From Enoplolaimus lenunculus (Eukaryota; Nematoda; Enoplea; Enoplida; Thoracostomopsidae), in NCBI GenBank assembly GCA_030248215.1, contig JASANG010001816.1, positions 186,001 to 250,000 of the forward strand: a DNA stretch of 64,000 bases. Reading direction: 5' to 3'. Shown piece by piece: positions 21,433-32,955 of this stretch (position 1 is its first letter; every line of letters starts with the position of its first letter). Both the position numbers and the translations under genes were made by a program. Below the pieces are notes generated by a model, which searched no databases, was not told the origin of the DNA, and saw only the letters and a list, made by a program, of their open reading frames with translations.

Positions 21433-23330
21433 GGTCTCGGCATTCCGACGATGAAACCAACTGTATATACCCTCCAGTTTCGAAAAACAAAGCTGCATGG
21501 GTCTACAAGTCTTCCCCACTACACGGTGGTAAAGTTCCGCAACCAGGTTGTGTATTATTTGGCAATATGTTTAACCCTTTGAAGTAAGTTTTTCTTAGAT
21601 TTAATTATAATCATACTTCTGTCTCAAGTATGCAATTGCAGAAGTTCGTCAGTTTGAAAACCTATCGCTAACTGATGATAGATGCTATACACATTTGAGA
21701 ATATGGGCCACTGCTTCAACGCAACCTTTACTGCGTTGATCATTTGTTAAAAAAATGTAATATACTGGTCATCCACTTCTTAATAATTTTAATTAATATT
21801 GCAATTGTTTTAATATTTTTACAGAGAAACCGATTTCAATTGGTATACAGAAATTGAAAAAGACGTTGCTCAAGAATGCGCCAAATATGGTGGCGTTTCC
21901 GGGGTCCACGTTGATCCGAGGTCATGTCAGGGTTACGTGTACGTTAAATTTGACAATATCTCAGCTGCACGACGGGTTGTTGACGAATTTAACGGAAGAA
22001 TATTTGGAGGTAAACGTTCTCAATTAAACCCTTTCTCACATGAATATATTCTATTTTGTCCGAAATGCGCGGTCAACGTAAAATTTAAACGTTAGAGGAC
22101 GTGTGAGTTGAAATACCATCGACACTGAACACACACAAAAAACATTTCTGAATTTGTTCAGAAACGTAATGTTTTCAGTGACTAAACAGAAAAGTTGGAC
22201 AATTTTTATAAAAATAACACGAAAATGTTTCTTTCCTGTACAATTTTTTCAGACTTTATTTCAAAAGTTTTTTCGAAAATTTTTCTTGCTGACTATATTT
22301 CTCAAATGTAAAATTTTTCAGGAACTATCGGAAATATTATTTTGCGTGATAAAGCTAGGATTGGATACTCAAGTATAAGCGGGCAAGGTGCAACAGTAGG
22401 TGAAAAATATCGGAGCCAGAGGTCACTAAAACTTGCCGAAACCGGAGGTCAGCAAAAATTGCCGGAGCCGGAGGTGAGATGACATAAGGTAGTTAAGATG
22501 TTTTGTACTAAATCCTGGCAATTCTTTGCTCAAAATTGTGCCAAAAGTTAAAACGAGACGCGCAAAACAGATAAATATTAAATATTGTAAAAACTATGAA
22601 AAATTTCACTATCGAAATTGCCGGAAACTCCGGCAAAAATTCTACCGGCGCTGGAGCCTGAGGTCGATTTCCTGCCGGAACCGGAGGCAGAAATCCAGTT
22701 GTACACTGTAAGCGGGCCCACATGAGTTGTGAACGTTTTGTACAGCGCATATGCTTAATAATTGTTAAACGCTACACATTTGTGCAATTATTTGCAATTG
22801 TTGCTCGTATGCAGTTTGCGATTAGTTGCTCCGACAGTATACCAGAAGGATTTAAATACAATTGTTAATTTTTAGCGCAACACTGTAAATTCCAATGAGT
22901 TGATAAATCAACTCAGAGACAGAATTAGTTATTTCTGGCTATTTCTGAGTTAATATAGAACTGGAAACATATTGTCGTACTGAGCTAATTTAATACTGGG
23001 TTAGTAAATTAATTAACTCATAATGAGTTAAATCAATTCCGAATTTTGAGTTCTGAAAAACATAATTCAGAGCTCAGACGTTTGAGTGAGGACTCAACTC
23101 ATTCTAAATTAAAATCAACTCACTGAAATTTAAACAGTGAATGTTTTACAAATCGTTTTTATGACGGAATTATTTCAGGTCGAATTGTGACAGCAAATTT
23201 TTTCCCAGTCCTTCAATATGATTTGCTGTATCCATCGGACTTAGACGATCAACCTGTGCCTCATCAACTGCACAATTTCAACAAATACTACAGTAATACC
23301 GCAACACCCTCGCTGAAAGCACTCAGATAA
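21433..23330 (+). CDS. RBM39/CAPER-like splicing factor, C-terminal UHM domain; 5' exons not found
   Basis: Exons 21433-21583, 21825-22009 and 23179-23330 join in phase with GT-AG borders and end at TAA. The peptide runs from a low-complexity lead through LFGNMFNP, DVAQECAKYGGV, QGYVYVKF and FNGRIFGGRIVTANFFP, collinear with the third RRM of RBM39. That RRM is a U2AF-homology motif: the R-I-F triplet sits where UHMs have R-x-F, which grips tryptophan-bearing ligand motifs of SF3B1 and U2AF. Expected role: nuclear pre-mRNA splicing. RRM1 and RRM2, needed for a full RBM39, are not visible upstream. They may lie in short exons I missed, or the gene may be short or broken at its 5' end. The last 30 residues are not conserved to my eye. 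Confidence 0.85.
21630..21713. mobile_element. Family F right-end fragment in an intron of the UHM gene
   Basis: TTCGTCAGTTTGAAAACC, then CTAACTGATGATAGATGC and CACATTTGAGAATATGGGCC match the right half of the family F copies at 5.9 and 24.5 kb. Confidence 0.6.
22384..22707. mobile_element. Family G element in an intron of the UHM gene
   Basis: Repeated CGGAGCCAGAGG and CCGGAACCGGAGG words flank an AT-rich core. Ends are CAAGGTGCAACAGTAGG and CCAGTTGTACACT. Core block ACGCGCAAAACAGATAAA is shared with copies at 29.5 and 47.1 kb. Non-coding. Confidence 0.6.
22881..23139. mobile_element. Family N TIR element (GAGTTGATAAATCAACTC)
   Basis: Ends are CACTGTAAATTCCAATG and CACTGAAATTTAAACAGTG. The interior is full of AACTCA/TGAGTT words in both orientations. 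It lies 39 bp upstream of the last exon of the UHM gene (23179). A second copy starts near 63900. Confidence 0.65.
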
Positions 23331-23581
23331 TGTTCCCGGACATTAATTAGAATCTTTACCCTTGTATTGAACCGGTCAAGGGTCTCGAATGCTCAGCCCC
23401 TATAACATTTGGGCTCTAAGTTGAAATGTTTCAACCTTGTTTGTTAACTTAGCTGAAACGTTTGTATGTCTCAGCTAAAATATTTTAACACCACCCCAAC
23501 AAAGTACAATGTCTGCACACCTGCGTGTCCCTATAGACATTACTTTAGTCTTGGTCTAGATTATAGATCCACGCGAAGGCG

Positions 23582-23790
23582 CTAGCGAATCCAGAGAGAG
23601 GCGGGGGACGAACGCCCCCCCGTCATAAAATTTTTTGTGTTAAAATGGTAACGTCCCTACCTTACGATTTTTCCCTCAGAAAATTTTTTGGTCATAAAAT
23701 GATAATGTGGCTACCTTACAATTTTTGCGTTTCATAACATTAGCCAGCCCGCCCCCCCCCCGGTCAAAACTTTTTGGATCTGCCTCTGCG
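23582..23790. mobile_element. Family H element
   Basis: Opens GCTAGCGAATCCAGAGAG and closes TTTTTGGATCTGCCTCTGC, with ACGCCCCCCCGTCATAAA and ACCTTACAATTTTTGCG inside. Non-coding. Confidence 0.6.
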
Positions 23791-24120
23791 CGAAGGGTAT
23801 ACAGCGTTCACATGTTGTTCGTGACCGTGTTCTATACATTGGTCAAAAGCTTTAATGTACCGCCATTGTCTCAGTAAACAGTAAATATGTTTTCCAAGCA
23901 TGCAAACCATTGCAACTGGAAATATGAAACGTTCCGACAGTTGTAAGAATGATGACGTGTGTTGTTTTGACCCTTTTGAGTTCACTGGTTCACAAGTTTT
24001 ACAAGACCTGTCACAAACTGACAATTAGATGACATGCACTTTTGTGTGAGAACATCTATTCAGCACAAAAATATGCTAGAATACTGCGAAAGAGTTAGCT
24101 TTCTTACAAACGGTCACATT

Positions 24121-24519
24121 CAGAGGTGTAAGTGGGTAAAGATTTTTTTACTCGCGCTTCGCTTTACCCGGGGAAATTTTATTTTTTGCCTGCGGGTGTA
24201 CCCGCACAGAATTTCTATACCCGTTACCCGCCTGCGCCCGCCTTTATTTTTTAATCTGCGTTTAAATACAACTGCAATTGACCAGTGCATTGATGTTACT
24301 CGCTAAGTAAATAATATTTCACTCATAGACAGTAATAGTTTAAAATTCAAGTTTTTTACAATATCTGGTTTCAAGTTTTTTTATGAAAATTTCATGCCGA
24401 TAGACTCACAAATTTTCACCCACCGCTTTGAAATTCTTTACCCGCAGGTTTACCCGCGTCAAATTTTTTTACCCGTCCCGCGCTTACCCGCGGGTACCCG
24501 TGGGCGGCATGCAGCTCTG
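24121..24519. mobile_element. Family J TIR element with 5-bp ACATT flanks
   Basis: Begins CAGAGGTGTAAGTGGGTA and ends TACCCGTGGGCGGCATG with CAGCTCTG, so the CAGAG tips mirror. ACATT lies on both sides (24116-24120 and 24520-24524). Inside are repeated CGCGGGTACCCG-like words. Non-coding. CAGAG tips are hAT-like, but hAT would give 8-bp duplications. Confidence 0.6.
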
Positions 24520-24535
24520 ACATTGCGACCTTAGG

Positions 24536-24936
24536 CACCGTATTCTCAAAGAGTTGTACCACCTATGTAAGTATCAGTTTACCGTTAGGCTTTCAAACAA
24601 ACAAACGAACAAACAAACTACAACGCCTACTTATAAAGATGCTGCGCATAGCGCGGAAAACATTACATAAGCATGATAAAGTTAATAAAATACAATTCGA
24701 TATTACAACAGTTTTAAGACCTGTTGCCATCTAAAGCACCAATTAGCAGTTGGTGATAGATCTTGTAACTTTCGAACCAGGGAATGGTGATGTTTGAAAT
24801 TCAGCACATTTATTTCATTCGACTTACCCACTCTACTTCTGTGCAAATTTTGAAGTCTGCAAGTGCAGCAGTTCGTTAGTTTGAAAACCTATTACCAACT
24901 GGTGATAGGTGCTATGTGCATTTGAGAATATGGGCC
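24536..24936. mobile_element. Family F element, composite or longer form
   Basis: Left end GCACCGTATTCTCAAAGAG; right end GTGCATTTGAGAATATGGGC. Inside are AGCAGTTGGTGATAGATC and TAACTTTCGAACCA, as in 17.8 and 52.2 kb. There is an unrelated AT-rich insert at about 24600-24730 with AAACAAACAAACGAAC repeats. Confidence 0.55.
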
Positions 24937-25119
24937 TTAGAGTGAGATAGGTGCTGCACACAGTTAAGAATACCGGCAAAGACTGCCTTGGTATTATGAA
25001 AGAAAATATCACTTTTTGAATTTACCAAAAAAAACTAGTAGAACATATTAAAACAGCCTTTTAAATTTTATTTCGAGCATAAATATTACCAAGATGAACA
25101 CAATATGCTTACAATACAC

Positions 25120-25294
25120 GGCCCGTGTAAATATCAGGGACGGAACGTTTTTTCTGTGGGACTGTAATAGATTAAGGTTTTCCATTAGACTAATTTTTTG
25201 CTAAGGCTTATGCTTAGGTATAAGATCATTTTTACGCACAGGCTTTAGGCTTAGAAATATGCTTACAGTTACGGCCATGTTCTTTTACATTGGC
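25120..25294. mobile_element. Family A2 element
   Basis: GGCCCGTGTAAATATCAGGG, then CGGAACGTTTTTTCTGTGGG, then degenerate GGCTTA hexamers, then ATGTTCTTTTACATTGGC. Typical A2 layout. No target duplication is recognisable. Confidence 0.65.
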
Positions 25295-25483
25295 TCGAAA
25301 CTCAAACTTCAATTGAATCTCCAACAAATACGTTGCTCCGGGATATCGGTACGATTTTTACGAGTGTCAAGCAGGAGGTCAGCAGCTCACGGAGGAACGG
25401 ATGGGATATCAAACTTTTATTAGGAATTACATCAATTGGAGCCAGCCAGGAGTCAAACGTCAAAGAGCGTGGTTTAAAGAACC

Positions 25484-25630
25484 AGCCCATGTATAGAACA
25501 GGACCGGAACAGTAGTATAGCATATGCCTAAGCCTAAGCCTAAGCATAAGCAAAAAATTAGTATAAAGCTTAAACTGACTCTATTACAGCCACTCCGGAA
25601 AACGATCCGGAAATATTCTATACATGGGCC
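25484..25630. mobile_element. Family A1 element with perfect 8-bp target duplication
   Basis: Left end AGCCCATGTATAGAACAGG, right end TATTCTATACATGGGCC. AAAGAACC lies directly outside both ends (25476-25483 and 25631-25638). A short CCTAAG array lies inside at about 25528-25548. Confidence 0.8.
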
Positions 25631-26029
25631 AAAGAACCTTGCATTAGGCAAGCGTGCGAAACGCTAACGTATTTTGCATCAAATGTTTTCAATTGCCGCT
25701 CGAAAATTTTCCTATCCATGGGTCTCGTTTTATGGGTTTTACCGAAACAACTACGCCTTAGTTCAACGTGCTTGATGTTGAATTGTTCTACATGCTTGAA
25801 ATTGAAGTTTTAGCTTCTACTTTAAATATGAGCGTGCTATGTATATATGGTTTTCTGGCGAAATGCCACTAAAATCATTATTAACCCCTTCTCAAATTGA
25901 GTTGCCTATAGGCAACACAGCGCAGTGTATATACGTTAAATAATATATATCGCACCGTGTTTAACAATTGCAACACGTATACATAGTACTAAATCACCAC
26001 AAGACGTGAGAGCCCCCTCGGGCTCGAGC

Positions 26030-26105
26030 GTCAAGCTCCTATAGCTGAGTGGTGACGGTATACGCCTCCCACTCCAGTCACTGGAGTCCGAATCCTAGCA
26101 TAAAA
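26030..26105 (+). repeat. tRNA-like sequence (A and B box)
   Basis: GCTCCTATAGCTGAGTGGTG resembles a tRNA 5' half with A box, and GGAGTCCGAATCC a B box, about 30 bp apart. Stem pairing is incomplete, so a tRNA-derived repeat is likelier than a working tRNA. It stands alone between repeats. Confidence 0.35.
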
Positions 26106-26367
26106 GTAGGTCTAAGGTGAAACAGAAAATATTCATGTGAGAAAGGTTTAAATCCAATTAAATACGGTATTACAACAATTCGTCCAGCGACATCTTGTAA
26201 TTGGAAATTTCAACGAATTGATAATTCATTGCCCATCATTTATGCTTTGCTTGAGGATTACTCTTAAGATTGTGATTCATAGGTTTTATGACAGTGTTGG
26301 GCGACAAGTTTTCGGGCGACGAACTGTCTTAGATTTACAGAAACTCGTTATGAACAAAAAAACTGTC

Positions 26368-28371
26368 TCAACAGTAGATCAATCCTTTTGATGTCACTAG
26401 CAGTTCATTCGATTGTTTCGACGCTCGTTGAATCGAGCAGCTCAACCCGCTTTGAGTTGACCGTTTGTGTTGACTCAATCCGGATTGTGTTGCTTCCAAT
26501 GATTCCGACAACCCACATTGAGTTGGCGTTTTCAACTGACTCAACGCGGGCTGACCTAATATTACAACTGGTTGACTTAGCCTTGGCTGCGCTACCAGCT
26601 TGGGTTGTGGTTGCGTTGCTGTCGTCGGCTGACTTAGCCTGGGTTCAGTTGCCAATTTCGATCTACTCAACACAGTTTGAGCTACGGCCACTGGTTGACT
26701 CAACCTTTGTTGATCCAAAATCTTCGGTTGACTCAAACCAGGTTGAGCTGTCGTCTTCGACCGACTCAATTCAGTTTGACTGGTCATGTTCAACTGACGC
26801 AACCCAGTGTGAGTGGCCATTTTTGGATGAGTCAACCTCGGTTGAGCTGTCGACGGCGGTGTCGCTGTCCTTCTAGTATTGTTTCGAATTCGAATCGACG
26901 CCGGTTGAACAAGAACAGCGCTCGCTTGTAGCGCAAGCGCTCCACGAAATCGTCGAGTTGTTTGTGCCCGGCGGCAACACAAAAGGATTTCCAACAATTC
27001 ACGAATTTCATGCCGCAAACATGGATTGAACATTAAATAAATAACTGGATTTACACAATTGTTGACAAAAAACAACGTTGTCACTGCAAATCCGATCCAT
27101 TTTGAAATCCATACGTACGCGAGCAGTTGCCATGTTGTCCACGTGACTAAAAATACCGTTGCGAGCATACAAAACTGGACAAATAGTCGTATTTCGCGTG
27201 AACTCAATGAACTAATTGCACCAGAACCGTGGGATTTTCGACCAGTGAATCCGTTTTTCCCACGCTGGTTCGCAACACGATAATGTGAACAACAGCATAA
27301 ATGACGTATATCATCCAGCGTGGTTGGCAGCCGCGACTTTAGACTTGAGACTGTCTGGTGTCTTCGCTGATCTGATGCAGACCATTGCTGGCAATGCTCT
27401 AGTTCAGTTAATTCACCCATTGGGGTTTCAAATTTTGAATTACAACTTCCAACATCTAAACTGTACTTTCGTGTAGTTTCAATTGATTCCGTACGATCAT
27501 AGCTAGCAAAATTAGTTAGCCTAGTAATTTCCGGATCTACATACAAATCTTTAGTTTCGGGTGTAGAATATTCAAAATTTAGGCCTGTCGGCAACGCAGT
27601 TGTTGCGTGTGATTGTGTCCATCGAACATCGTAACGCATTACAAGCAGTCTACTACGCCTTACATGACATACAATTCGTGCGTACGCAGCTAACATTACA
27701 CTAATTGCAACTGCATTGACACACATATCAACATAAGCGTATACAGTATCCGGTGACAAATACATTGCAGCATAATCACAGTGATTATACACAAGTGTGC
27801 AACATGGCAAAATGCCAGGAATTGCCACTGCAGTCCCGCATGCATACATTGCAATTAGTGCAATTCGTGTTTTTTGTGGTGAAAACAATGTTGAGTATTG
27901 ACGATTTGCGCATATATTTACATATCGATTTAGTGCCATTACCATTAAGTGAACGACCCCGGTATACCAAAATGCGTCATAAATTAATATGCCTAACGCG
28001 TTTGCAGTGCTTCTGGTTGTAACATATTGCTCATGAAGTGCAGTTGCAGGTATTAAAAGTACTGCACTGACTGACAACATTGCAACATCGCATATAGCAA
28101 GCGATGCAATCAACCAATACGATGTCGATGAACGCATTTTAGTATTTTGCAAAATTGCTAAAATTAGCAATATGTTTGTTGCGATACCAAATGCAACAAT
28201 TGAACTCCAGCATGCAACTACAATTGTATCGTCGCGTATGTTTGCAGTTGCGTTGCAATAATATTGCAAATTGTGTTCTAAATGCGCTAACGAGTCGACA
28301 ATGAGAGATAAATTGTTTGAGGTAGTATCTGAGTCAGCTGAGCTGGTGCCGGGAGAAGCAACGTCAGACAT
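26368..28371 (-). CDS. Intronless rhodopsin-like (class A-type) G protein-coupled receptor, 667 residues
   Basis: The N-terminal tail has an N-glycosylation motif (NAT near 40). Seven hydrophobic segments lie at about 50-74, 86-108, 121-144, 160-180, 199-224, 387-411 and 414-436. LAICD in helix 2, NRY at 138-140 in place of DRY, and NPVIY at 431-435 in helix 7 mark class A. Departures: no cysteine at the start of helix 3, no CWxP in helix 6 (the run is LVTWTTW), and a long third intracellular loop of about 160 residues. The tail from about 500 to 650 is a degenerate repeat of about 12 residues around TQxGLSQPK, mirrored in DNA at 26440-26850. The ligand is unknown. Peptide or orphan nematode-type receptors are possible. 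The plasma membrane is the expected site. It is uninterrupted, which fits either an intronless gene or an old retrocopy that stayed open. Confidence 0.9.
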   Translation of the reverse strand: MSDVASPGTSSADSDTTSNNLSLIVDSLAHLEHNLQYYCNATANIRDDTIVVACWSSIVAFGIATNILLILAILQNTKMRSSTSYWLIASLAICDVAMLSVSAVLLIPATALHEQYVTTRSTANALGILIYDAFWYTGVVHLMVMALNRYVNICANRQYSTLFSPQKTRIALIAMYACGTAVAIPGILPCCTLVYNHCDYAAMYLSPDTVYAYVDMCVNAVAISVMLAAYARIVCHVRRSRLLVMRYDVRWTQSHATTALPTGLNFEYSTPETKDLYVDPEITRLTNFASYDRTESIETTRKYSLDVGSCNSKFETPMGELTELEHCQQWSASDQRRHQTVSSLKSRLPTTLDDIRHLCCCSHYRVANQRGKNGFTGRKSHGSGAISSLSSREIRLFVQFCMLATVFLVTWTTWQLLAYVWISKWIGFAVTTLFFVNNCVNPVIYLMFNPCLRHEIRELLEILLCCRRAQTTRRFRGALALQASAVLVQPASIRIRNNTRRTATPPSTAQPRLTHPKMATHTGLRQLNMTSQTELSRSKTTAQPGLSQPKILDQQRLSQPVAVAQTVLSRSKLATEPRLSQPTTATQPQPKLVAQPRLSQPVVILGQPALSQLKTPTQCGLSESLEATQSGLSQHKRSTQSGLSCSIQRASKQSNELLVTSKGLIYC

Positions 28372-29480
28372 TGCGGGTGAGAAAAATTTAAATTTTTTAA
28401 TATAACTTTATCATACAGTTGTTTATCTAAAGTTGTGGAAACGAAATATTTTATATTTAATTTTTCGTTAAATTGTACGATTCGTGTTACCAAGAGTGTA
28501 TGATACTACAGTATGCAACTCTTGGGGTTCCCATTGTATAAAATGAACCAACGAGCGTTGCGTTTTTGGCCATCGTGGTCGCTGTAACATGCAATAACCC
28601 AAAAATTCCTTTTTGTTAATACCGGATAACATAAAGTTCCATGGTTTGCAAAAAACACAACACGCCGAGGTAGATTTTGTACCATGTGGAACCACAAAAG
28701 TTGCATACGCTCTTGTATCATGTACTCTTGATTTTGAACAAGTATCATTTCACGGCTTCGATTAATTTGCAATGGAGTCAACCACTTTTCAAAATAAAAT
28801 AATCTCATTGGCGAAGCTGTTATTATTTTATAAATCAAAATATTTATCGAGTGCTTTAAGGTAAGAAATAGCATTCAAGTATATACGTAGACGAATTAAA
28901 CAACGGAATTGGCAGATGTGCATCATTTTTGAACAAAATTGACCAGCAACTTTAGCTGAGAATATGTGTATACTACAAAGTTTCTTAAAACCGAAAAATA
29001 TTAATGCAAAAAAATAAGATTTTAAGACTAAAAAACAAAGACTATATACCTATTTGGCCCTCTTAGTTGCATTTCTTTATTTGTGCATTTCGCAATGCTG
29101 CAAGCAAGTCAAAGCGTTTCTTGCGAGCTATAGGGTTTCCCCAAGGCTGGACCTTGGTGGAATGCCTTTGCTTGGATCGGCGTTGAAATCTATAGATGTG
29201 ATGGTATAGCTAACCATCTTGAGGTGATCAAAAGTACATTGCATTGTGTGAGACAAATTTCCGTATTTACCAATCTTTTAAGACAATTTTGTTTTAATTA
29301 TGAAACCAGCCAAATTCTCAAGACCTCAAATGTCTCAAATTGCAAAGTATTTTTAAAATTCAAAATGTTCGACTGATGTTAAATTTTTTACGCATTCTTA
29401 CAATCTGTTAATTTTAAAACTAATAACGCAGCTCTACGCCATAGTTGCATTCCTAACGATGCAAATGTCAAAAAAACGCA
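28372..29480. other. Intergenic stretch 5' of the GPCR, no gene supported
   Basis: Contains a small family L-like hairpin at 28489-28524 (ACCAAGAGTG mirrored by GCAACTCTTG) directly upstream of the receptor start. A minus-strand frame at 28506-28874 is open for 122 codons but is not recognised. The remainder is AT-rich without features. Confidence 0.4.
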
Positions 29481-29493
29481 TTTATTTCAAAAT

Positions 29494-29655
29494 TGTAACT
29501 TAAAGCGAAAACCAAACGTACAAAACAAATAAACTTTTTAAAACTATGCAAGATTTCGCCACCAAAATTAGCCGAACCTCCGGCAGAAATTCTACCGGAG
29601 CCAGAGATCGACGTTCTGCCGGATCCGGAGGCAGATCTCCGCTTAAACTCTGATA
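29494..29655. mobile_element. Family G partial copy
   Basis: Shares CAAAACAAATAAAC and CGCCACCAAAATTAGCCG, then CCTCCGGCAGAAATTCTACC and TTCTGCCGGATCCGGAGGC with 22.4 and 47.2 kb. The left end is not recognisable. Confidence 0.55.
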
Positions 29656-31600
29656 TATAAAGGTGGGACTGTGCATTTGGCACTTGTATAAAGGTGTAAC
29701 TTTCTTTATCTTTAAAATTAACAAAAGTTAATAGAAATGAACTTTAGCAAAAAAATTTATCGAATCAAAACAGTTTTCGATCTTCGCTTGATTAAAGCTT
29801 TTGAAAAAAATATAGGATATTCGCTCGCTGTTTTAACCGGTGCAATGAATCTTGAAAGCAAATTTGTCCATCGGGAAATCAAACGAACTCTGCACCTTTG
29901 ACGACATGGACGTACGGCAGGGCGCTGTATAGCAATGGCCGCTGACCTATCGAACCAAAACAGTCAAGATTTTACGTCGTAAGGGTATTTACTTGAAGGA
30001 AAATTGCTGCGATCCAACATCACCAGCGAGAAAATGTTTTGCTCTTGAAAGCAACAAATTCTGACGTCTATACACGGTGCAATTGTTATCATTTTTTCGC
30101 CAAACTTTATATATTTATCTACTATGAAATTCTTTCTATATATGTATGTATATATATTTAACAGGTTCATGTTACAGCTGAGTTTCAGGGGGTCGTAGGT
30201 GACATTTGTAACTTTTACTAAATAAGCTTTACTAGTGAACAAATCAAAGCTTCTAAGGAATGCTTAAAAGCACCGGTGTGAAAAAAACCTGTTACACAAC
30301 AGGAATATCTAAACAGAGCCAGATACGTCGCTCAAAGTACGTATGTATCACGGTTGTATCAGCTTTCGCATAGTCAAGTTTTAACATTTCTGCAAAAATT
30401 TTGCATTTGATGGTGTCATACAGTAATTTTAAAGTTGTTCGAAATTTAAATCAATAGTTGCCCTGACTAACGGCAAAAATTGCGTTAATTTTCAGCAAAA
30501 TGAACTGAAATTTTCAATGAACTACCAAAAACAATTATCTTGCGTTCGAAGTTAAGTATTGTATTTTTCAACAGGTAAACTTTTCGTTGAACCTGTTTTT
30601 GGTTGCTTAGTAGAAAGAATTGAAAACCCAAAAGAACACTTTGAATTGCAATTTCTCGCTTTTTTAATATGTTTCCGGCTTAGAAATATGGTTATTGCTT
30701 GTTGAAAATGGCGTTAACTGACCATATACAGTACGTTCGAAAACGCAGTCCACAAAGTCAATAAATTAAAGTTGTAAAATAGCGTTAAAACGGCAGAAAT
30801 TCGAGCGGAATTTTGCGGCTGTAAAACTCAAGCAAAAAATGGTATTAAAAAACTTCGATAGCAAGTTATTTTTGGCTAACTTTCACTTCCGACCAAAATC
30901 TAGCTGTAAAACAACTTGGCTGATCCAAGAGGCTCAAACATTATCCGAACCGGATAAATTATCTCTATGCTAATCTTAAATATATATCTTCAAATGTTGG
31001 TCATTGCAGTTGACGAAAGCTTATTCAACATGGTTTCTGAGTTTTATTTCATAATTGAAGATCCTGCCATTGCTCGTGCGAGCACGCGATGCAATATAGT
31101 GAAAGAAAGATGACGAATGAAGCGAGTGACAAGCCAAACGCAATTTTAGCACTAAATCGAATTTTATACAATACAAAATTTTGGTTTGAGATCCCTGTTT
31201 GGGTGTTAATCGCAAGATGCTTTATTGGATTTGCCAGGGCCTACATTTGCCCTTATGCAAACCGCTGGTTTTCTGGCTTAGGTTTATATTTACAATGGTG
31301 TACCTGGTGATTTATAACCATATGGAATTGAAAAAAGGTTTTGATAAACTTAGCCAAAATACACTTATCAAATCGTCGGAGCTTAAAATTGCTCAATAAC
31401 CAGCATGGTATTTTTGAAGTGTGAAAGGGTTACTCAACCGAACAATTTTTTCACAAATTTCAAGCGTTTAAACACGCAGCTGAGAACTATTACCATATTG
31501 TTCCTGGTTCGAAATGTGTATATTTCAGTTTTCCAATTGGCCAAAAATAGACATTTAAGTTCGAGGTCCATGTTAATAATAATTATAGAGGCCTACCCAC
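29656..31600. other. Intergenic stretch, nothing recognised
   Basis: AT-rich, with a short TATATGTATG tract near 30138. Several open frames of 60-90 codons show no motif I know. Confidence 0.4.
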
Positions 31601-31604
31601 AGGC

Positions 31605-31745
31605 AGACTGAGAGACTGGCACACTGGGAAACTGGAAGACTGGAACCCTGTGAGACTAGGGCCCTGGGAGACCAGGACACTGGGTAGACTGGAGCATTGG
31701 GAGGCTGGGACACTAGAAGACAGAGTCACTGGGAGACTGGGAAAT
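31605..31745. repeat. Minisatellite, unit about 16-18 bp (GACTGGGACACTGGGA-like)
   Basis: About eight degenerate units built on GAGACTGGNACACTGGGA follow each other. It is G-rich on the plus strand, unlike its AT-rich surroundings. No frame runs through it. Confidence 0.75.
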
Positions 31746-32644
31746 TCCGCAGTGCCTTATTGTTAACATGGGCCAGGTTTATTATGTATAGCTAGGATTG
31801 GCATAACACTGGCACAGTTTTTTGTACACTTCCGTCACAATCATACTTAAAATTTATGCTTAGGCTTAGGCTCAGTCCTAGACATTGGCGAAAGATAAGA
31901 CAAAATTTTTGACTTAGGCTTAAGAAAGCCTTTGCCGAGCCCAAATCTACAATGGAATAGAATACAAGAGCCCTCTGACACGTAAGGACAGCGAGCAAAC
32001 TGAAACAGTTACAGTACCTAAGATCTCATTTTCAGTAGCATTTGGTTTTGCAAAGTTTGCCGCACGAATATTTGAAATTTCGTCTCAAATCTCATTTCCA
32101 GCTAACACTCGAGCCCCGAACTTTTGGATGTGAAGCGTTTACTATCGCAGTTGGAATATTAGGAGCTTGACGCATAAGCTCGAAAGGGCCCTAAACGAGT
32201 TACGGCAATTTTGTACTGCATGCATACAATTAATAATTGTTAAACACTGCTTACTGTGTAATATTTGGCATCTACAGTCTACACTTAGTTCGCGTCCGTG
32301 GCCAAGGTGGGCCATTTGGGGCCAAGGGGGCTCCGCCCCGCTGGACAAATTTTCGCGCCCAACAAATTTTCAACATATCTTGTAAGTTGAGAAAAAACCA
32401 TTGTATACCCCTCCTGAAAATTTTTTTGTCCCCTAGCAAGGCGAGCTGGCTACGGGCCTGACTTATTTGCTCATAGTATACTGTACGTTTGATAGGATTC
32501 TACAATCTCTATAACCATGCAAGACTTCAATGAATTAGTATTTGCGGCAGTAAAATAAGCTACGCTTGATGTACTAAATCGAGGAAACCGATGCCCCCAA
32601 GAGTCACATTAGCTATATAATATATGCTGTTACAGCAGACAAAG

Positions 32645-32955
32645 GCTGGGTTGCAGAAGACATGACTTAAGTCGACCTCTGATTTAAATTGATTTTGGAC
32701 TTTTAGGTAAAGAAAAGGACTTAACTTTATATGTCAAAATTTTTGGTAAATTAACTGCCCATTTTAGGTGAGAAGTGTCCTGTTTTAAAGTTACCGCTAG
32801 TAGCTCAATATTAACACCGATTGCCGCAAATATTGATTATTTGCGAAAGTTCAAATGCGTATTGAAAACCTCCGAATAAAGTGAAAACTACTAAACTTAA
32901 GTAAAATCTTGACTTAAGACAGAATTCGACTGAAGTCTTGCTTTTGCAACCCAGC
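32645..32955. mobile_element. Family M TIR element
   Basis: Ends are GCTGGGTTGCAGAAGACATG and CTTGCTTTTGCAACCCAGC, with ACTTAAGTCGA mirrored by TCGACTGAAGT just inside. Non-coding. Its right end takes part in the 312-bp duplication that follows. Confidence 0.75.

Noticed and set aside
26388-26876. 162-codon plus-strand frame opposite the GPCR tail
   Set aside because: It is the complement of the repetitive receptor tail. Its Thr/Ser periodicity mirrors the minus-strand repeat.
28506-28874. 122-codon minus-strand frame
   Set aside because: Unrecognised, and its end overlaps a small family L hairpin. One open frame of this length is expected by chance in 64 kb of sequence with this approximate AT content.
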